Made by a program: the position numbers and the translations under genes. A stretch of 64,000 nt of DNA from Ichthyophthirius multifiliis (Eukaryota; Ciliophora; Oligohymenophorea; Hymenostomatida): assembly GCF_000220395.1 (NCBI RefSeq), contig NW_004085958.1, forward strand, positions 62,001 through 126,000, written 5' to 3'. Numbering within the stretch: position 1 is the first letter of the stretch; each line of letters starts with the position of its first letter. Under the pieces are notes generated by a model, which saw only the letters and a list, made by a program, of their open reading frames with translations, was not told the origin of the DNA and ran no database searches. Below are positions 37,333 through 49,834 of this stretch, piece after piece.

Positions 37333-39821
37333 ATGGGTAATTAATGTTGTGCAACAAACGATAAAAATGCAATTGATTATGCTCATGCTCCTAAAACAAG
37401 CTATGAAGAGGCAAATAATATGGACGATTAATTTAAAAAGAAATGTAAAAAAAATAATATAATTAGCATATATATGTATGTTTATAAAGATAAAATAAAT
37501 ATAAATTTAAATATATATTTAAATAACTTATTTTTATTTAAAAATTTAACAACAAAAAATTAATATAGAAATACATGCTAAAGTATAATTAGAATAGAAT
37601 GAAAACGAAGAAAATGAATAATAAGTAGATGGTAATAAATATAAATTATTATAAAAATTAAATATAATATAATATGAATAGTTACACATTTTATTTTATT
37701 TTTTTAAAAAAAGATAAAAAATTCAAAAGAGAATTAAAAACTTTAAGATTAGCCCTAGAGAAAGCTGAGACTTTCAAACAAATTGTTGAGAACGCAAAGA
37801 ACTTAACTTTTAGAATATATGAACTAGAACAAATAATAAACTACTTTAGTAAAACTATGATTACTCCACCTCATATATTGAATGTGAAGTCTGATTTGAT
37901 AGGACTTTATGGAGATTTGTAGAATTTTAGATCCTTCCATTCTCGTTTTACCTTAGATATGTCTTATTATGAACATTTGGATACTATTACTTAACTTTTA
38001 AAATTTATAAAGAGTTTAATTTCATCTGATTCTAAATACAATGATAAAGGAGTTATTAATTATTAATAATTAGTTTTCGATTTGAATAGTAATTAATAAT
38101 TTGACTAACTTTACAACAATATAAAACCTTTAAGAAATGCTTAAAATAATATTTCTGGTACTAACTTTTCCACTTTGCCGAATTATTTGTACTGTTGTTT
38201 AAAGGAAAAGAAAGGTTTTAGTTTATGGGAATAAATTCTTCCTTATTAATTTGAAGTTTCTAACAAGGAATTCGTATAAGCTTATGTAAATTAGTCTCAT
38301 AATGAATAATAAAAAATATTATATTAGAAATACTGACTTTTATGGACATCAATAATGATTAGAGAATAGATATTTATCAATTTTTGTAGTTTGTAGAAGA
38401 TTTTGAAAGTTTTTTGATGAAAATGGATATATATTAAATTCAAAATTAGAAGAATTAAAATAAAAAGTTACACTAAAAAAAATTGTACCAAGATAATTAA
38501 GTGAAAGTGTATATGTATTTTAGACTGGATTAAAATACAAAGGAGCATTAGACACAAATAATTTGAGAACCGGACATGGCTAATTAATTGATGATGATTA
38601 TGAATTCTAAGGCGAATTTAAGGACGATTTACCACACGGAAATGGTATTGAAACGAGAAAAAAAGTAAAATATGAAGGAGAATTTAAGGCCGGATTTTAC
38701 CATGGACATGGTGTTTTGAATTTCCCTAATGGAAGAAGTTATACTGGAGGCTTCTAAAATCACTAATTTCATGGTCAAGGAACCTTAATTGGAGATGATG
38801 GAACTATATATGAAGGATAATGGATTAAGGGATAACTTTTTGATGGATTAATTAAATATCATGATGGATCTTATTATGTAGGGCAAATTAAAAATAACTT
38901 CTTTAAGGAAGGAAAAGGAATCTTTTATAACCAGGATGGGTATAAAATTTTAGAAGGGTTATGGAGTATTGATAAACCTTTAAATTGTAAATTATATAGC
39001 TTGGATGATGGAAGCTTTTTGATGTATTAGGGAGAATTTTAAAACTATAATATTACTGGAAATGGAAGCAGGTTTTATTATGATGGAAGCGTATATGAAG
39101 GGGATTTGGAAAGAGATAAGAAATAAGGAAAAGGAAATGCTAATTATAAAGATGAGTCTATGTATTAGGGAGAATGGGAAAATGACTTTTAATCTTTAGG
39201 AACTTATTACTATAATAAAAAAAATCTGAATAATTTTTATACTGGATAGTGGCTTAATGGAATTTAAAGCGGCAAAGGAAAATACGTTTACCCTTCAGGA
39301 GGTGTATATGAAGGAGAAATCCTTAATAATAAAAGACATGGAAATGGTATTTATAAATATTCGAATGGAAATATTTATGATGGATAATGGATAGAAAATA
39401 ACTAATAAGGAGATGGAAAATTCATGTTTTCTTCTGAGAGTGACGGAAGCGGGGATATCTATATGGGATAATTCGATAAAGGTAAATTCTCAGGTTTCGG
39501 ACATTATATTTATAGAAGATCTTAGAAATAATATATTGGTATTTTTTTTTTTTTATATAAATATATTTATATTTAAAATATTTAGGCTTATGGAAAAACG
39601 ATTAGTGGGAAGGTCATGGTAAATTCTTAAATGCTGATGGGTCTATTATTAAATGTGGAGTTTGGAAATGTGATAAAATAGAAAGTTTGCTTGAAGAAAA
39701 GCAAATTTAATTCCCTGATGGTTGGTAAAAATATTAAATTTAAGATGCTTAAAGAATTTTCTAATAAGGTTAGTAAACTTAAGTAAATGGTTAAGAAATG
39801 CCTTAATAATAAAGTAAGTGA
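37333..39821 (+). CDS. N-acylated EF-hand + MORN-repeat protein
   Basis: Begins MGNQCCATNDKNAIDY: Gly2 with Cys5/Cys6 predicts myristoylation and palmitoylation. Introns follow 'FKKK', 'QQVDG' and (at ~39540) 'QKQYIG'. The central part is helical (LRLALEKAETFKQIVENAKN). An EF-hand loop DINNDQRIDIYQF follows, and possibly a second degenerate one (FDENGYILNSKLEE). About a dozen MORN repeats then run to the C-terminus (GDDGTIYEGQWIKGQLFDGL, GSVYEGDLERDKKQGKGN, GGVYEGEILNNKRHGNGIYK). The gene ends EMPQQQSK, TGA 39819-39821. It is likely a Ca2+-responsive membrane or cortex scaffold. The frame slips at A6 (38311-38316) and T6 (38410-38415), on either side of the EF-hand, each consistent with one missing base. 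Confidence 0.85.
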
Positions 39822-40415
39822 TAAAATATTCTAAATATGATTATTATTTATTTTATATTTAGTTTTTATTTTTGAAAAAATAAAACCTTTTTTACATATA
39901 TATATATATTTAGTATAAACTATGAAATTAATAAGTTTTTTTTAGTTTATATTTTCAAAAAAATTAAATTTTCTATATTTTTTTTATTTTATTATGTATC
40001 TTATTTAAGTTTATTTATTATTTATATAAAATTAGTATTCTATAAGAATTATTAAAAATATAATTTTTTGTATTAATTAAAGTAATTACATATAATATAT
40101 ATAAGTTTGTACTTATTAAAATTAAAAAATTTATTAATATTACAAATAATATATATTTGAAACTAAATTATAAATAGAAAAATTATACACTATAATATAA
40201 ATATTAATTAATTAAAAACATAAAAAATAAATTATAAATATATTATATATATATAATATTAATAAATAAAAATTATAATAAAAATTATTAATCTAATTTA
40301 TAATACAATTTTTATTATTTATTTTATATTAAAAATTATTATAATTGGAATTTTTTTTTTTATTTTTTATTATTTTTCTATATATTAAATTTTTATTATA
40401 AATAAAAAAAAAAAT
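39822..40415. other. Intergenic, nothing supported
   Basis: AT-rich spacer with TA runs near 39900 and 40250; no feature was seen. Confidence 0.45.
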
Positions 40416-41803
40416 ATGTTTTAATCAAAAGAAATAGTGGACAAATAATTTAATTCAAAAAGAGAAGAATTTTCAAAAAATAATAGATCTTTTACATTAT
40501 AATAAGATATAAAGAATTAATTTAAATAATAATTACGTGAATAAAAAGAAAAAAAATAATTAAAGTAATAAACAACAGTTTAAGTATAAAATTAAAATAA
40601 AACAAAAATATTGTCTTAGCGTTCATTTACTGCATCATTTACTATAAATCGTAAAAATTCTCCTAATATATGCAATTTTATAGGAGTTTAATAAATGCTA
40701 GCATCAGGATTTGCAAAATTTTAATGCGGAATCAATAAAATTGATGATCCACCAAAATCAATGAATAAATTAAATGAAACTATTCTTAGATTAGATAAAG
40801 AAATAAAAAATTTAAAATTATAGCCTTAGCATAAAAGGTATAATTTTAATAAAATAAATGTTTTTATTTTTTTGTTAAAAAAAGTTAAAAATAATTAATG
40901 ACTTAAAAATTTGTAGAATAAGAAAAAGAAAATAATATTTATAAAAAAGAATACGAAATTTTAATGAGAAAATATAAAAAATTAAAATCTAATTATAGTA
41001 TATTAGATAGCTAAAATAAAATTTTAAAAGAAAATATTAATAACTTGGAAAATAAAAATAAAACATAAGAAGAAAATTATAAATAATTGGTTTATTAAAA
41101 ACTATTTTCTTCATATTAAAAATATATATTTTTTTAAGATTTGTTAAATAAATGATAGATTAAAAGTTTTTAATTTAATAAAAATTGATGAAAATAATAT
41201 AAAAATAAATTTCTAAATAATATTAAGAAAAAATTTATTCGGAAAATATATGATTTAGCTTGAATCTGCATTCACTATTATAATATTAATGGCATCAGAT
41301 ATTACAGATATAATTCCTTCAAAAAATAACCCAACATTTAAGTTAGGTTATAGAGTAAATAAATATATAAATATAAAAAAAAAATTATATAAACATATAA
41401 ATATATATATATATAAAAATATAAATATATATATATATATATATATATTTTGAATAATATATTTATATATTTTTTTTGTTATAATTAATTTGTATTTTAT
41501 TCTAAGGGATCTATTAATGAGTAATTATATTTTAAATTTGAATGTAAAAATTACGAAGAAATGAAAGAAATTTGCAAAAATTTTAAGTAAATAATATTAT
41601 AAATATATTTAAATCAAATGAATTATATGTTTTAAATTTTAAATAATTTCTTATAATATTATAAATTTTATTATTTTTTTATATTTAATATTTTTAAATT
41701 GTTTAATAGAAATTTTCTTGTAGAAGCATCAAGCAAAAATTAGTAAACATAAATCTATTAAGAAAATCTAATATTTGCTATTTAAAATTTTTTTGGAAAT
41801 TGA
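40416..41803 (+). CDS. Coiled-coil protein of unknown function
   Basis: Spliced protein MFQSKEIVDKQFNSKREE to IQNFFGN, TGA 41801-41803. Introns follow 'QPQHK', 'NYKQL', 'LGYR' and 'CKNF' (about 45-170 nt; the third is TA-rich). The N-terminus is Gln/Lys/Ser-rich with a short ordered stretch (NICNFIGVQQMLASGFAKFQ). Residues ~130-260 form heptad-like helices (LNETILRLDKEIKNLKLQ, YEILMRKYKKLKSNYSI, LKENINNLENKN). The rest is mixed. No enzyme motif was seen. A cytoskeletal role would be a guess. Confidence 0.65.
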
Positions 41804-42047
41804 AATGAAATAATTTAATTAAAAACATATTTCAATTTATATAAGAGATATATATAATATTGCATTCATTATATATATTTACTTTTATATACATTATAAA
41901 AGCAACATGCCTAAAAGATTTTTTTATTTTTTTTCTAATATTATTTTATTACTTATATTTTTATAATTTTATGACAATTTAAAAAAAAATTATTATAATT
42001 ATATAAATTTTAAAAGTATAACATTTAAAAAAATTAACATTTAAAAA

Positions 42048-43023
42048 ATGAAGCCTGTATCATTTTTCGATGACGAAGTATAAAAACCTTTAAAAAAATA
42101 TGGACTAAGCCTACAAAAGACCAAGAAAAACCAAATTAAATAAATTATTTGCTAAAAGCAATATTTTTGAAACGTACCAAAAAGAATGGAAAATTAAAAC
42201 CACGTTAATATTTAATAGATGAGAATTATCTTTATTTTTCCAAGAATGATAAAACGGATAAAATTTAAGGTACCCTTTAACTTTTATGTTGTCGTTTAGA
42301 TTTATATTAGAATTTGGAATCAAATCCTATTGATTCTACAGGATAGGATCCCCTTTTTGGCTTTAAATTAACGAGAAACGGTAAAGTACTAGAAATATAT
42401 ACAAAAGATTCATAGTTATGGAAGAAATGGAAGGATATTTTTGTATATAAAGCCATTTAATCAAGCTTTCATGAAGATTTTATTGTAACAAAAATGATAG
42501 GTAAAGGTTCTTTTGCAAAAGTCTATTTAGCAAGTAAAAAAGAAAATAATGTTCAATACGCAATAAAGGCTTTTAATAAAGAATTCATGTCAAGTTAACA
42601 TAAAGGAAAAGAGTCATTAATAAACGAAATCAGTGTAATGAGAAATTTAAGTAATGAACATTTAATAAACCTTTATGAAGTATACGAAACGACGAATTCA
42701 ATTTATTTTGTTGTAGATATACTTAATGGAGGTGAACTTTTAAATAGAGTTAAGGATAAAGGAAGTATTGGAGAAGATGATATTAGAGAATTAATGAAAA
42801 AATTATTATTAGCTTTATAATATTTGCATTCGAAAAATATAATGCATAGAGATCTTAAACCTGAAAATTTACTTTTAAAAAGTTAAGAAAATAATCATGA
42901 TATTATTGTAGCTGATTTTGGACTAGCTACTTTTACAAACATAAAAGAGATTCTTTTTAAAAGATGTGGAACACCTGGATTTGTTGCTCCTGAAGTTTTA
43001 ACATTTCAAGTATTATATTATAA

Positions 43024-43076
<53 letters not shown>

Positions 43077-44012
43077 TCTTAATTTATTATATTTAATAAT
43101 TATTTAATTATAAATTTATTTTATTAAATATTATGTATTTATATATAATTTAAACACATATATATGCTTATATAATATAAGGATGGAGATTAATTTTATG
43201 ATGCTAAATGTGATATATTTTCAGCTGGAGTTATTTTCTATTTATTATTAATTGGAAAACAGCCATTTAGTGGTAAAGACTATAAATAAATACTTCGCGC
43301 TAATAAAGCTTGTGATATTAAATTTAATACGTAAGATTTCGAAAAAATTTCTTTAATAGCTTAAGATTTATTAATGAAAATGTTAGAACCTTCACCATTT
43401 AAAAGATTTTCTGCAACAGAATGCTTATCCCATCCTTTTTTATCTCAATAATAAAAAAATAACTAAAATTAAATTTCTACTGCTAATTTGAGAAATTATG
43501 AAGTAGATTATTTGGCAGGAGTTAGAAATAAAAATGTATAAAATTAAGATTCATAAGACTAATTGGGCTCTATGGCTTTACATTCAAATGGAATTCCAGC
43601 AATAAATGGACTCACGGATACTATAGGAAGTCTAAGTTTATGTTCTAATCCAAATCTTTAAAAAAATGAGCCTTTTACTCCTAATGCATCTTTATTTTCA
43701 AAGAATAGAGTTGATACTATTGATGGTGATTTATAAAAAAATATGAATATCGAAAGTCCAAAAAGTGTATAGAACAGATAAAATGATAGTCATAATCTAC
43801 ATAAATTAGCACTTAAAAATAGTTTAAAGGGAGGATTTCGTGAAGAAGTTAAGGCTGATTATGATGGAGATGAATAAGATGTATCTGAAGAAAATTCACC
43901 TCTTTCCGATTCACTTAATAAACTTAATTTTGAAAGATAAATGAAGCATTCACCATCTAAATGTGATGATAATAATAATTCTTATAATTTTTCAAAATTT
44001 AAGGATAATTGA
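42048..44012 (+). CDS. PH-domain Ser/Thr protein kinase
   Basis: Begins MKPVSFFDDEVQKPLKK; the frame then slips at A7 (42092-42098, one A short) and continues WTKPTKDQEKPNQI. Residues ~35-150 look like a PH domain (LKAIFLKRTKKNGKLKPRQ, YLIDENYLYFSKND, LWKKWKDIFVYKAIQ). The kinase domain is complete: MIGKGSFAKVYLA, YAIKAFNKE, FVVDILNGGELLNR, IMHRDLKPENLLL, IVADFGLATF, RCGTPGFVAPEV and DIFSAGVIFYLLLIGKQPF. A 172-nt intron with a long TA run (43010-43181) follows 'VLTFQ'. The C-terminal ~170 residues are Ser/Asn-rich. The domain is CAMK-like rather than AGC, so this is not a simple Akt orthologue; lipid-dependent membrane recruitment is inferred. TGA at 44010-44012. Confidence 0.85.
43022..43072. 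repeat. TA dinucleotide microsatellite in a kinase intron
   Basis: About 25 uninterrupted TA units inside the intron of the PH-domain kinase gene. Confidence 0.9.
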
Positions 44013-44124
44013 ATTTTGTTTGTTTTTTTTTTTTTATAGGTTTTTTTATTTTGTTTATTATATAATTTAAATGTTTTTATTTTATTTTAATTTTTTAAAT
44101 TATGTTTAAATTTTACAAAAAAAA

Positions 44125-44910
44125 TCATTTCTTTTATTTACATTATAAATATTAAATTTTCTACTTTGTTAAAATAATTTAATTCAATGTTTATTCATAA
44201 AGACTTTTATAAATATCTCTTTCTTTGTTAATTTATATAATTTATTATAACTTTTGCTTATATATATATCCATTATCACTTTTTTCGAAAATAAAAAAGT
44301 TTTTTTTTGTTTTATATTCCTAAATATATTTTGTAAAATCTAATTTCTGAACAACTTCTTTTAAATTTTTACTTGAAATATCTTTTTGTATTAATATATT
44401 ATTATTCTCCACATCTCCGGTATCATCGATTGATGACTAATCTGAAAGTAGTTCGCTTACTTATAATTCTTTTTTTAAAAAGAATTAAAGCTTTTAGGGA
44501 AATTAGTATATTTATTAACTTTTAATTGTATTATATGCAGTATAAAAAGCAGTATTTGGCCATTGTATAGACCAAACATAAATACATTCGAGTAATAAGT
44601 TTGTGAATTTGATATTTTTTTGCATTTTTTGGATTAACAAAGGAAGTATATTTTCTATTATATTTATTATAAAGTCTTTATTTTTTAATTTTATACATAA
44701 TTTGACAAAAAAAAGAGATCCAACTAATATACTTTCATCTTATTAATTTAAAAATATTTAATGTAATGTTTATATTATTTCGTTTATTTCTTTAATTTTA
44801 TATAATTATATTTATCTGCGGTAATATTTGGTATTTTTTTCAAGTTCTTTTGGAGATTTATTTTTAATATTTAGTAATATATTTAATAGACTTTATTTTT
44901 TATTGATCAT
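44125..44910 (-). CDS. VHS-like domain protein
   Basis: A single-exon 261-residue protein (exact codon multiple), MINKKQSLLNILLNIKNK to the TGA at 44125-44127. The helical array (EINEIIQTLHQIFLNQQDES, LVGSLFFVKLCIKLKNKDF, NIIENILPLLIQKM, FTNLLLECIYVWSIQWP, NTAFYTAYNTIKSQQI) follows the VHS/ENTH-superhelix layout: 'L.LL..LVKNCG', '...I.EW...F', then an aromatic 'Y..L...G..FP' end. VHS proteins of the TOM1/Hrs/GGA class sort ubiquitinated or clathrin cargo at endosomes and Golgi. The remainder is Gln/Lys-rich. The assignment is by pattern; an unrelated ARM-like helical protein is the alternative. Confidence 0.6.
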
Positions 44911-45282
44911 TTTTTGTAACTTTTTATGTAAGTTAAAAAAAATTTGAATTTATAGCAATATTATGTTTAATCATATATAATAATAATTATATTTTTCAAA
45001 ACAAATATAAATAATTGTATACATATAAATATAAATTAAAATAATATTTTATTTTACAAAAATTAAACTTAATTTAACTATTATTTTTTTTTATTATTAA
45101 AAAAATTATTTCATTTTTTATTAAATAACATTAAATATGTCAATTTTTTTTTCTTGATTATTTTTTTAAAATATAATTTTAAATTTTTTAAATTTTTATT
45201 AAAATTTATTTTTGATTTAATTATATGTATTTAAATATTATTTTTTTATAAGAATTTTAATTTACTAATTTCAAATAAATAT
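44911..45282. other. Intergenic, nothing supported
   Basis: AT-rich spacer between the VHS-like gene start and the prefoldin 3' end. Confidence 0.45.
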
Positions 45283-45795
45283 TCATTATTACATTTATTT
45301 TATTTTCTCAACTCCTTCTTTAACTAACTTTTCTAATTCATCTCTTTTTTTAATTAAATGGGCTCTGTTTTTCTATTTTTTTTTTTTTTAGTTTTTTTAA
45401 TTATTAAATATATTTATTTTAACTTCATAATCTTTAATATCGGTTTCATTATTCTTAATTATCCCTTCTAGTTCAGTTTATATATCTTCTTTATTTCTTA
45501 ATATAAACCTTTTTCATTTTAATTTATTCTTATATTTTTTAATTAATATTTTACGCTCTTCCTAATGGTCTGTATGCTTTTTAATTTTATTATACTGAAT
45601 TTAATTCTTTAAGAGATATTTATCCTTTAGCTATATTTCTCTTTAAAAATAAAATAGAGTTGTCATATGCTTTAGCTTTTTGTGCTGCACCAATCATATC
45701 TCTTTCTTATTCTAAAACCTTTTATTGAAAAAAAGATTTTTGTAATTTTAAAATTGATTTTTTACAGCTCTTGCCATTTCTTCTCTTGAACTCAT
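45283..45795 (-). CDS. PFDN1: Prefoldin subunit 1 (beta-type)
   Basis: Four exons give MSSREEMARAVLEQERDM ... GVEKIKQMQQ, TGA 45283-45285. Introns are GTAAAAAATC...AAAAG after 'MARA', GTAAAATATT...AAAAG after 'PLGRA' and GTTAAAATAA...AATAG after 'IKDYE'. The beta-prefoldin pattern is clear: an N-terminal helix, the central hairpin segment KAYRPLGRAFILRNKEDIQT (animal PFDN1 has Y.GVGRMFIL.SKE.I), then a C-terminal coiled coil (HLIKKRDELEKLVKE). Length (~115 residues) fits the family. Prefoldin hands nascent actin and tubulin to the CCT chaperonin. The other subunits are not in the window. Confidence 0.8.
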
Positions 45796-47125
45796 TTATT
45801 TGTTGATTTTTTTATTTTTTTAAAGATTTTTTGTTTTGTTTTATAAATATAATTTTTGTTTTGTTTTTAATTATAAATATATTTGTGTTATATTTTTATT
45901 TATTTTATTAAAGATTTTAAATATTTTAAGAATTACTCTTTTTTTGATAATTATATAATTTTTTAATTATTAAGTTTTTATAAAAAATTATTATATATTT
46001 ATATATATTTCTAATATAAAAATATTATAAAAGAAAATATTAATTTAATTATATTTATTTATTTTTAAAAAATAATTAATAATTATTTTTAATATTTTTC
46101 ATTTAATTTAAATGGAATTAATTTAAATAATTTATTTATTTAAAAATTATCAGAAAAATGTAAATTTATGTTTTAAAACTTTTTTACTAAATAAAAAGAT
46201 TATATGCGCTATAATATATGAAATAAATAAATATATTTTATTAAAAATAAAATCATATGATAAATTATTAATTATAAAAAGTAATTAAATATAAATAAAT
46301 TTTTGGAAACTTTTTAAATATATATACAGAATTTTAAATATATTATAATAAATATTATTAAATAAATTTGGTTGATGAAATAATATAAAACATTATAAAA
46401 TAAAAATATAAATAACTTTTACACTATAAAATAAATTATAATTATTAATTGTATATGCATTTTTTATTATTAATTTTTTTATATATTATAGATTAATAAT
46501 ATTAATTAAAAAATTAGTTTAAAGTTTTAAAAATCTTTTATTACAATTAATTTAAAAAATTAAAGTTAATGAGATTATAAAAATGTATTAAATTAAATTT
46601 TAAAATCAAACTATATTTTTATTTTTAATCTAAATTATTAAGTATATTTAAATTTTATGTAAAATAAACAAATCAATAATAGAATTAAAAGTTTAAAAAA
46701 CAAAAAATCTTTAATTTAATATTTGATTAATGTAAGACTAATTTTATTATAAAAAATTTTGATATTAATACATAAATTAAAATATTACCAATATAAATTT
46801 ATTTATTAATAATGATAATTATATACTTTTTTAACATATTTATCTTTATTGATAAATTTAGATTTTAAAATAATAATATTTTAATTAATATAATTTTAAT
46901 AATTATAAATACATATTTTTAATTAAATATAAATAATAATTTCAAGTAAAACAATAATTCATACATTAAATATATTATTATTTTATATTAATAAATTATT
47001 ATTTAAATTTAATATTATTAAATCTGTGAAATATTAAAGTTTTATTTACGTGTATATAATATAAATAATTAAATAAATATATTTTTAATTAATATATTTG
47101 TAAAAAATATCTAAATAAAAAAGAA
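45796..47125. other. Long AT-rich noncoding region
   Basis: Over 1.3 kb of TA-rich DNA; no coding or RNA feature was seen. The last ~20 bases are the A-rich leader of the next gene. Confidence 0.5.
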
Positions 47126-48918
47126 ATGGGAAATTTATGTATATAAGGATCATCTAAATTGAATTCACAATTAGAATACGATAATCTCAATAATAAAAAC
47201 ATAATAAGATAAAAAGAATAAGGTAGTTATTATGAAGATAATAAAATTTAAAATAATTATGATTAACAACAAAATAATACTTAGAATAAAGAAGAATAAT
47301 AATAATAATGTAAATAATAAAAATAAATTTATAATGATTAAATTAATAAAGAAGTATAAATAAATAACTAAGAAATTAATAATAGTTAAAAAAAATCTTC
47401 TACTTCAGTTCCTGCTTTTTAGGATAATGATATTATATAATATAATTAAAAATAAATGAATAATATAAATGAAAATAACCATCTATAAATAAATGAGGAT
47501 TAGAACAATTTAGAATTTTAAAAATCTTAATAAGTTTAAGAAACTTTAAAAAACATTCAGAAAATGAGAATGTATAAATACATTAAAATATTAAATAAGA
47601 AGACCATCAATAAATATAATAATAATTAATTAATAAATCGATTGATAACTTAGAAAATGATTAGAAATCAAAATAAGATTCAAATTAAGAATATTAAGGA
47701 AAAAAAAATAAGAATTGTAATTAGAAAATAATTATAATCCAGTTGAAGAAAAAAATTAATAAAAACAAGAAAATGATTAATAAAAAAACGAAAATGTAAG
47801 TTAATAAAATAATGAAAAATTACAAGAATTAAATTAATAAAAAAATGAAGAAGAATAATAATTAAATAATTTTTAAGAAAAAGAAATTTCAAACTAAATA
47901 AATATAAATTAATAATTGAAATAATAAGAAGAAGTTTAACACGAACACGAAAAAAATAAGTGTTATAAGAAGAAGTATAATAAGAAGCTAAATAAGAAGT
48001 TGAATAAGAAGTATAATAAGAAGTAAAATAAGAAGTAAAATAAGAAGTTGAATAAGAAGTAAAATAAGAAGTTGAGTAAGAAGTTGAATAAGAAGTAAAA
48101 TAAGAAGTATAATAAGAAGTTGAGTAAGAAGTTAAATAAGAAGTATAATAAGATGTTTAATAAGAAGAATAATAAAATGTATAATAAGATGTATAATAAG
48201 AAGTTGAATAAGTTGAATAACAAGTTGAATAACAAGTTGAATAGCAAGTTGAATAGCAAGTTGAATAATAAATTGAATAATAAGTTGAATAACAAGTTGA
48301 ATAAGAAGTAAAATAAGAAGTATAATAAGAAGCTAAATAAGAAGTTGAATAAGAAGTATAATAAGAAGTATAATAAGAAGTAAAATAAGAAGTTGAATAA
48401 GAAGTAAAATAAGAAGTTGAGTAAGAAGTTGAGTAAGAAGTTGAATAAGTAGTTGAATAAGAAGTATAATAAGAAGTTTAATAAGAAAAATAATAAGAAG
48501 TATAATAAATATAAGAAATATAATAAATATAAAAAGTATAAGAAACATAAGAAATATAAGAAGAATAAGAAGTGCAAGAAGAATAAGAAGTGCAAGAAGA
48601 ATAAGAAGAGTAACAATTATAAAAAGTGTAATAAGTATAAAAAGTGTAAGAAGTATAAGATTAAGAACAAAAAAAGAAGAAGAACATTAAAATGAAGAAA
48701 CAAATTAAAATGAAGAAGAATAAAATAAATAAGATGTATAAAATTTATAAGAAATAGCAAATGCAGATTAACAAGTAATAAATGAATAATAAGATAAAAA
48801 CCTTGAAGAAAATGATGATTAAAATAAAAAAGATTAATAATAAAAACAATAATATCAAAACAATTAGAAAAATAATAATGAATAAAATATAAATAAGAAA
48901 AAAAATAAAAAAAGATGA
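47126..48918 (+). CDS. N-acylated Glu/Gln-repeat protein
   Basis: Begins MGNLCIQGSSKLNSQ (Gly2 and Cys5: predicted myristoylation plus palmitoylation). The N-terminal ~150 residues are Asn/Gln-rich. The middle is acidic (LQLENNYNPVEEKNQQ). Nucleotides ~47960-48660 encode a repeat of 4-residue units E-V-(E/Q/K)-Q, such as EVEQEVQQEVKQEVEQ, with a QVEQ variant block. The C-terminus is acidic (EEEHQNEETNQNEEEQ) and ends KKNKKR at TGA 48916-48918. The chosen frame is supported because unit-to-unit differences are often synonymous (GAA/GAG, TAA/TAG). The frame slips at A4 (47561), A9 (47700-47708), A7 (47950-47956) and A7 (48669-48675). No known domain; it is probably an extended, membrane-tethered acidic filament or surface/cortex protein. 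Confidence 0.6.
47960..48660. repeat. 12-nt coding tandem repeat array
   Basis: About 55-60 degenerate copies of a GAAGTTGAATAA-like 12-mer. In the plus-strand sense frame they read Glu-Val-Glu/Gln/Lys-Gln. The open Leu/Phe-rich frame on the opposite strand is only the antisense of this array. Confidence 0.9.
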
Positions 48919-49179
48919 TTTTTATATATATATATATACATTAAATATTTATTTAAATTGAAAATAAAAAGTATAAAAATATTTTATTTTATTTAAAAAA
49001 AAAAAATATTTATTTAATATTTAAAAAAAATGTTAATTTACATATATATTTTTTATTAAAATTTTTTGTTGATATTAATTTTATTTTTCATCTCATCATA
49101 TATTAATATATTTTTAATTGCATGAAAAAATTCTAAAATTTTTCGAAATTAAATAATAATGTTTCATTGGTTTTTTTTC

Positions 49180-49792
49180 TCACATTTACATTATACTAAT
49201 TTAAAGGTTATTATTATCTTCAAATTAACTGTACATACATTGATATGTTTTTTATATATTAATTTAATCTTTTTTATATTAGCTAAATTATTTTTTATCA
49301 TTTTAATTTTATCTTAGTTAATTTATTTATTGAAAATAGTCAATATTTTTTATAGATATATGTCTTTTTTATTTTATTAATTATATAGCTTATTTGAAAT
49401 CATAGAGTTTATATAAATTTAAATATCCGATAACAACATATGTAGATCTATATATTCCTTGTGTACAATGAATATATATTTCTATTTTTTAAAAATTAAA
49501 TAAAAATATAATTATTTTAAATTTATTACTTAGTACATATTAATTGCATTATTTAAAAAACTAGCAGCATTTTCTAATTTTTAAGCCATATCATAAATAT
49601 TCATATCGACAATTGGAAAAATGAATATGTTTCATATTATGTTCATTACAGGATTATTTTATATTTTCAAAGTTTATATGATGAGAATGCATATCTTAGT
49701 AAGTTTATAAATTCAATACAGCTTTAACACCAATTTAATATAATTATTTAATTTAAGATTTGTTTTATGGGTAAGGGCCTATTTATATTAAA

Positions 49793-49834
<42 letters not shown>

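Noticed and set aside
47963-48616. Leu/Phe-rich 217-codon minus-strand frame, possible membrane protein
   Set aside because: It is the antisense of the 12-nt Glu/Gln repeat array; its periodicity follows the repeat and it has no flanking coding signal.
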